From NCBI GenBank assembly GCA_001819295.1, contig MHMD01000030.1, positions 10,546 to 19,975 of the forward strand: a DNA stretch of 9,430 nucleotides, given 5' to 3'. Both the position numbers and the translations under genes were made by a program. Source of the DNA: Candidatus Nealsonbacteria bacterium RIFCSPHIGHO2_02_FULL_43_13 (GTDB lineage: Bacteria; Patescibacteriota; Minisyncoccia; Minisyncoccales; MHMH01). A model generated the notes under the pieces. It saw nothing but the letters and a program-made list of their open reading frames with translations, was not told where the DNA came from and did not search any database. The first letter of the stretch is position 1, and every line of letters begins with the position of its first letter. Of this stretch, positions 7,011 through 9,430 are shown piece by piece.

Positions 7011-7048
7011 AAAGAGCTTTAGAAATTTAATCTGAGGCTCTTTTCTTT
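7011..7048 (+). terminator. Intrinsic terminator after the PRPP synthetase gene
   Basis: AAAGAGCTTTAGA (7011-7023) pairs over 13 bp, including two G-U pairs, with TCTGAGGCTCTTT (7031-7043). The loop is AATTTAA and a TCTTTT tract follows the stem. It starts 12 bases after the stop codon. Confidence 0.85.
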
Positions 7049-7069
7049 TAATGAAATCTTTTATCCGGG

Positions 7070-7330
7070 GTGGAAATGTTGGAGGCGAAGCCTCGAACAT
7101 TTGAGGGAATTCCTCATCCCATGGAAGCAGCTCATTATCTCGAGTGGATTGAAATTATCGTTAACGGCCAATCCTGCCGGAAATTCCTGAAACCCGGCGA
7201 CAAACCCGAAGCGCTGTTTGCTTATCCTGCTTGCCCTGAGGTTTATCGAAGGGAGCCAGGTCGAGGGAAAACGGCCCAGGAAATAATAGCTCGCTCTTAT
7301 TGCAACATCCACGGCTTGTGGAGGTCTTAA
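7070..7330 (+). pseudogene. Superoxide reductase (desulfoferrodoxin/neelaredoxin) remnant, N-terminus replaced by repeat
   Basis: The open frame runs from GTG 7070 (86 residues), but its first 13 residues (MEMLEAKPRTFEG) come from the palindromic repeat. Homology begins immediately after it: IPHPMEAAHYLEWIEIIVNG, then RKFLKPGDKPEALF and ARSYCNIHGLW, the signature of the superoxide reductase iron domain. That domain reduces superoxide to peroxide at a mononuclear Fe(His)4Cys centre. The fragment keeps the HP...HY histidines and the CNIH cysteine/histidine. It lacks the N-terminal strand carrying the first histidine ligand (normally in KHVP). About 13 extra residues (PEVYRREPGRGKTAQ region) also sit before ARSYCNIHG compared with typical members. 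No good ribosome site is seen. Probably a non-functional remnant, although the frame stays open. Confidence 0.72.
7074..7107. repeat. Palindromic repeat, copy 1
   Basis: AAATGTTGGAGGC (7074-7086), a 3-base centre GAA, and GCCTCGAACATTTGAGGG (7090-7107). The inner 13-base arms pair with one mismatch. It matches copy 2 (8987-9020) at 30 of 34 positions. Its right end abuts the first recognisable codon of the superoxide reductase remnant. Confidence 0.85.
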
Positions 7331-7333
7331 AAG

Positions 7334-7510
7334 ATGGAAGAAATAAACCTTAAGGGGAAAACGATTTTGGCGATTGGCGCTCATCCGGACAACAACGACT
7401 TTGGCTTTGTTGCAACCACGGCCAATGAGGATTGGTGGTGTAGGACACATATATTTTACCTTACGGGTGTTGCAAAGGTATTGAACCACGACAAGGGCTT
7501 GACTTTTTAA
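7334..7510 (+). pseudogene. N-terminal stub of a PIG-L/LmbE-type deacetylase
   Basis: A 58-residue frame starting 3 bases after the superoxide reductase stop. LKGKTILAIGAHPDNNDFGF matches the N-terminal motif of the PIG-L/LmbE family (zinc-dependent N-acetylglucosaminyl deacetylases, usually AIGAHPDDxDFG). These proteins are normally about 200-250 residues long. Here only the first strand and metal loop remain. The second aspartate of HPDD is replaced by asparagine, and after ANEDWWCRTHIFYLTG the sequence ends at a TAA. The last codons overlap the -35 box of the next promoter. No further homologous sequence was seen downstream, so this is a remnant. Confidence 0.6.
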
Positions 7511-7527
7511 TCAAAATAAGCTATAAT
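7499..7527 (+). promoter_or_regulatory. Strong promoter of the gene at 7561
   Basis: TTGACT (7499-7504, 5 of 6), a 17-base spacer and a perfect TATAAT (7522-7527). Transcription would start near 7534. The leader is about 27 bases with AAGGAGA (7547-7553) placed 7 bases before the GTG start. Confidence 0.85.
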
Positions 7528-7560
7528 CTAATATAGTTCATAATATAAGGAGAAAGAGAA

Positions 7561-7941
7561 GTGAAGATAAAAAGATTCCAGATTTGGCGGAAAATCAGTT
7601 ATAGGGACGTAAAGAAGTTCAGGTTCTGGTCAACGCAGATAAGGGGAGAAGGAGATGAAACGTTAGCCAAAGAATCTTCTTTGAAAGACTGGAGAAAGGT
7701 CGTTGTTCTCAAGCCGTTGGGAGACCTTAAAACCGTTTTCTCGGTGGGGTTCAGCGACAATTTCGGCAACGTTAAGGTGTCTAAGGCCAGCAGGAGAGTG
7801 GAAGAAGGACCATTTGGAATGAGGATGGGCCCGGAAGATTGCCGTTTCTTTATCGTAAGTAACAACGGTGAGGTCGGGCTGGAGTTTGCAGAACATACCA
7901 CCATAGCCGACGTAACCAAATCCGAACTTGCTCTTTATTAG
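7561..7941 (+). CDS. Hypothetical protein with GTG start
   Basis: 126 residues, family not recognised. The GTG at 7561 is chosen because AAGGAGA lies 7 bases upstream and a near-perfect promoter precedes it. The protein is soluble, basic at the N-terminus (MKIKRFQIWRKISYRDVKKF) and acidic toward the end. Short, probably beta-rich stretches (KVVVLKPLGDLKTVFSVGF, 47-65; FFIVSNNGEVGLEF, 95-108) suggest a compact beta domain. No signal peptide, membrane segment or catalytic motif is seen. It is monocistronic, between a strong promoter and a strong terminator, which suggests independent and possibly high expression despite lying among gene remnants. Confidence 0.75.
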   Translation: MKIKRFQIWRKISYRDVKKFRFWSTQIRGEGDETLAKESSLKDWRKVVVLKPLGDLKTVFSVGFSDNFGNVKVSKASRRVEEGPFGMRMGPEDCRFFIVSNNGEVGLEFAEHTTIADVTKSELALY

Positions 7942-7952
7942 AAAGAGAAAAG

Positions 7953-7982
7953 AAGGGTGACTCAATGAAAGTCGCCCTTTTT
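7953..7982 (+). terminator. Intrinsic terminator fused to a -35 box
   Basis: AAGGGTGAC (7953-7961) pairs with GTCGCCCTT (7971-7979) with one G-U pair, followed by a T-run. The tail continues as CTTTTTCTTTTGACA (7977-7991), ending in the -35 box of the next promoter. Confidence 0.88.
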
Positions 7983-7985
7983 CTT

Positions 7986-8014
7986 TTGACAAAACACTTC
8001 AAAAAGAGGAGAAT
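7986..8014 (+). promoter_or_regulatory. Candidate promoter of the SPFH gene
   Basis: A perfect TTGACA (7986-7991) with a 17-base spacer to GAGAAT (8009-8014, 4 of 6). The start of transcription would be near 8021, about 35 bases before the ATG. A second AT-rich stretch (TATTATAAAT, 8028-8037) could be an alternative -10 region. Confidence 0.5.
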
Positions 8015-8055
8015 TAAAAAGTAAAGATATTATAAATAATTAACCATTTAAACAT

Positions 8056-8829
8056 ATGATGACCACAATCTACATAGTTTTAGTCATAATCTTATTTATT
8101 ATTTTAATCTCCATTAAGCAGGTCACTCAATACCAAAGAGGGCTCAGGTTTACTTTCGGCAAATACTCGGGGCTGATGGATCCCGGATGGAGATTAGTCT
8201 GGCCAATCATCCAGTTTTACAAGAAAGTTGATTTAAGGGTCAAAGCCGTGGACGTGCCCAACCAGGAAGCCATCACCAAAGACAATATTTCAGTTTCGGT
8301 CAACGCCGTGATCTATTATAAGATCAAAGAGGCCGATAAGGCGATTTTGGAAGTGGAGAATTTTTACTACGCCATCTCACAGCTGGCTCAAACGACTATG
8401 AGAAATGCCGTCGGTCAAGTTGATCTAGATGAGCTTCTTTCTGCGAGAGACAGGGTTTCAGAAAATATCAGAGCCATTATAGACAAAGCTAGCGATCCTT
8501 GGGGGATTGGAGTAATTAACGTGGAGCTGAAAGACATCACTTTGCCCGAAGAGATGAAGCGGGTCATCGGCAAGCAGGCCGAAGCCGAAAGGGAAAAGAG
8601 GGCTATTATCATCAAGGCTGAAGGAGAGGTGATTGCCGCCAGCAACATGGCCAAAGCCGCCAACACTTTATCAGAGTCCAAAGGCGCTCTCCATTTAAGA
8701 ACCTTGCAGTCAATTAACGATATCAGCTCTGACCAGTCAAATACCATTGTTTTTGCCGTGCCCTTGGAAATTCTCAGGGCTTTTGAGGGATTCGGCAAGA
8801 ATCCGCCCCAAGAAAAAAGTGGAGAATAA
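8056..8829 (+). CDS. Stomatin/slipin-type SPFH membrane protein
   Basis: 257 residues. A single N-terminal hydrophobic segment (about 4-21) anchors the protein. The SPFH/Band 7 domain follows at once, with QYQRGLRFTFGKYSGLMDPG (27-46) and DLRVKAVDVPNQEAITKDNI (56-75). Other hallmarks are the VNAVIYYKI strand, the QTTMRNAVGQVDLDELLSAR helix (114-133) and the WGIGVINVELKDITLPEEMK region (153-172). A charged, alanine/glutamate-rich coiled coil (about 175-215) drives oligomerisation. Such proteins form membrane-bound rings that organise membrane microdomains and often regulate proteases. The usual NfeD partner is absent; a broken metallopeptidase gene overlaps its 3' end instead. No Shine-Dalgarno is seen before the tandem ATG ATG at 8056, so the second ATG (8059) is an equally possible start. 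Confidence 0.9.
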   Translation: MMTTIYIVLVIILFIILISIKQVTQYQRGLRFTFGKYSGLMDPGWRLVWPIIQFYKKVDLRVKAVDVPNQEAITKDNISVSVNAVIYYKIKEADKAILEVENFYYAISQLAQTTMRNAVGQVDLDELLSARDRVSENIRAIIDKASDPWGIGVINVELKDITLPEEMKRVIGKQAEAEREKRAIIIKAEGEVIAASNMAKAANTLSESKGALHLRTLQSINDISSDQSNTIVFAVPLEILRAFEGFGKNPPQEKSGE

Positions 8830-9025
8830 ATTTGAAAAATTGGTCGAGGAAGCTCTAATAGCCCTGCCCAAGCGTATCCGGGATAAAATGGACAACGTGG
8901 CTATTGTGATTGAAAAAAGGCCCACGAGGAGCCAGTTTTTGGGCCTTTATCAGGGAGTTCCTCAAAACGTTTGGGGTAGTTCCCTCAAATGTTGGAGGCC
9001 GGGCCTCCAACATTTGAGGGGTTGA
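8819..9025 (+). pseudogene. Truncated zincin-like metallopeptidase (PF06262 type), cut by palindromic repeat
   Basis: From GTG 8819, overlapping the SPFH stop by 11 bases, the frame gives 68 residues. KFEKLVEEALIALPKRIRDK, then MDNVAIVIEKRPT and FLGLYQGVPQNVWG match the N-terminal half of the small (about 120-residue) zincin-like metallopeptidase family. Normally a 'LPDKITIF' strand and the HExxH zinc site follow. Here, two codons after NVWG, the frame enters the palindrome (LKCWRPGLQHLRG) and stops, so the whole catalytic half is missing. No HExxH coding sequence appears in the rest of the window. The overlap with the SPFH gene suggests the two were once translationally coupled. Loss of activity is almost certain. 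Confidence 0.75.
8982..9020. repeat. Palindromic repeat, copy 2 (perfect 19-bp inverted repeat)
   Basis: CCCTCAAATGTTGGAGGCC (8982-9000), one central G (9001) and its exact reverse complement (9002-9020). A GGTTGATTTTTC tail follows, so the transcript could act as a terminator for the SPFH operon. The core 8987-9020 matches copy 1 at 7074-7107. Confidence 0.92.
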
Positions 9026-9076
9026 TTTTTCTTGACGATTAGCTAAACTTACCAAGTACGTTGAAAGGAGGTTATT

Positions 9077-9355
9077 ATGGACGGACCAAAGATTTTGGAA
9101 GTAATTGGCATATACCGGCAGCATTTTACGGAAAAGGGGATACCGGCCGCAGATTTTCCCCATATTGGCCGGCCTAACTCTAAGCACGGAATTCTGGCTC
9201 ACTGTCACGGTATGCTGGCCAAGATGGAAGTCTTCGTCAAAGAAGGGCGGATAGACAAGGCGTTCCGGTGGCTCGGCTTCGTTCAGGGGTGTCTGTGGTC
9301 AACGGGCCAGTATTCTTTGGAGGAGCTTAAAAACCACAATCGTCCCGTAGAGTAA
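9077..9355 (+). CDS. Small conserved-looking hypothetical protein
   Basis: 92 residues with a strong ribosome site, AAAGGAGG (9064-9071), 5 bases before the ATG. It is probably all-helical and soluble. Notable are the HGILAHCHGMLAKMEVFVKE segment (about 37-56) and the RIDKAFRWLGFVQGCLW segment (58-74). Two cysteines and several histidines are spaced along the helices. The pattern looks like a protein conserved in candidate-phyla genomes, but that is an impression from memory, not a search; function unknown. A TTGACG (9032-9037) lies at a suitable distance, but no convincing -10 box follows. It ends before a strong terminator and appears monocistronic. Confidence 0.78.
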   Translation: MDGPKILEVIGIYRQHFTEKGIPAADFPHIGRPNSKHGILAHCHGMLAKMEVFVKEGRIDKAFRWLGFVQGCLWSTGQYSLEELKNHNRPVE

Positions 9356-9388
9356 GCACATTGATCGGTAACTTTAGACCCAAATTTT

Positions 9389-9416
9389 AAAAGCGGTGCC
9401 AATCCCACCGCTTTTT
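9389..9416 (+). terminator. Intrinsic terminator fused to a -35 box
   Basis: AAAAGCGGTG (9389-9398) pairs perfectly with CACCGCTTTT (9406-9415) across a 7-base loop. The tail continues as CTTTTTCTTTTGACA (9411-9425). The perfect TTGACA (9420-9425) probably starts the promoter of a gene beyond the window edge. Confidence 0.88.
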
Positions 9417-9430
9417 CTTTTGACAGAGGC

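Noticed and set aside
7074..9020. CRISPR array or composite transposon bounded by the two palindromes
   Set aside because: Only two copies about 1.9 kb apart, no regular spacers and no transposase between them; the interior holds unrelated genes with their own promoters.
9032..9060. Promoter with TTGACG (9032-9037) for the gene at 9077
   Set aside because: At spacings of 16-18 bases the -10 positions read AAGTAC, AGTACG or GTACGT, which do not resemble TATAAT; not listed as a feature.
8855..9208. Minus-strand frame running through the palindrome with MLEARPPTFEGTTP
   Set aside because: The apparent sequence comes from the repeat arms and from antisense of two plus-strand genes; useful only as an example of a repeat-made false frame.

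Overview
The window looks like bacterial chromosome from a candidate-phyla-radiation (Patescibacteria, Parcubacteria-like) genome. This rests on family-level impressions: a stand-alone SWIB-domain mini-protein, a five-pass membrane protein of the DUF5671 type with a pseudopilin-like tail, a stomatin-like SPFH protein next to a small zincin-like peptidase gene, and short compact genes in the standard code (TAA, TAG and TGA all serve as stops). Base composition is moderate. No rRNA, tRNA, CRISPR array or complete insertion sequence was seen.

Layout. 1-345 holds a minus-strand SWIB gene with its own terminator. It diverges from a plus-strand membrane-protein gene (477-1442); the -35 boxes of the two promoters overlap. 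A bidirectional terminator (1456-1493) separates that gene from a convergent hypothetical gene (1499-2020, minus). A consensus-like promoter then drives a 921-residue HrpA-like DEAH-box RNA helicase (2221-4986). After its terminator come a small hypothetical gene (5078-5296) and a 164-residue protein with an HPr-like N-terminal half and a CxxC/HxxxxxxxC candidate zinc site (5332-5826). Next is a ribose-phosphate pyrophosphokinase (5958-6998), the only clear central-metabolism enzyme.

The stretch 7060-9025 is different. It contains three broken genes: a superoxide reductase missing its N-terminal part, an N-terminal stub of a PIG-L/LmbE-type deacetylase, and a zincin-like metallopeptidase missing its catalytic half. 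Two copies of a palindromic repeat (7074-7107 and 8987-9020; the second is a perfect 19-bp inverted repeat with a 1-nt centre) lie at or next to the breakpoints of the first and third. Between them lie an intact hypothetical gene with a near-perfect promoter (7561-7941) and an intact SPFH/stomatin gene (8056-8829). A small hypothetical gene (9077-9355) and its terminator close the window.

Regulatory architecture is unusually legible. Most genes end in a strong intrinsic terminator. Three times the terminator U-tract continues into the identical 15-mer CTTTTTCTTTTGACA, so the last bases of the terminator form a perfect -35 box (TTGACA) that could serve the next gene. Two genes appear to be transcribed with almost no leader. 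The genes do not form one pathway. The most interesting themes are the repeat-linked gene breakage and the fused terminator-promoter modules.
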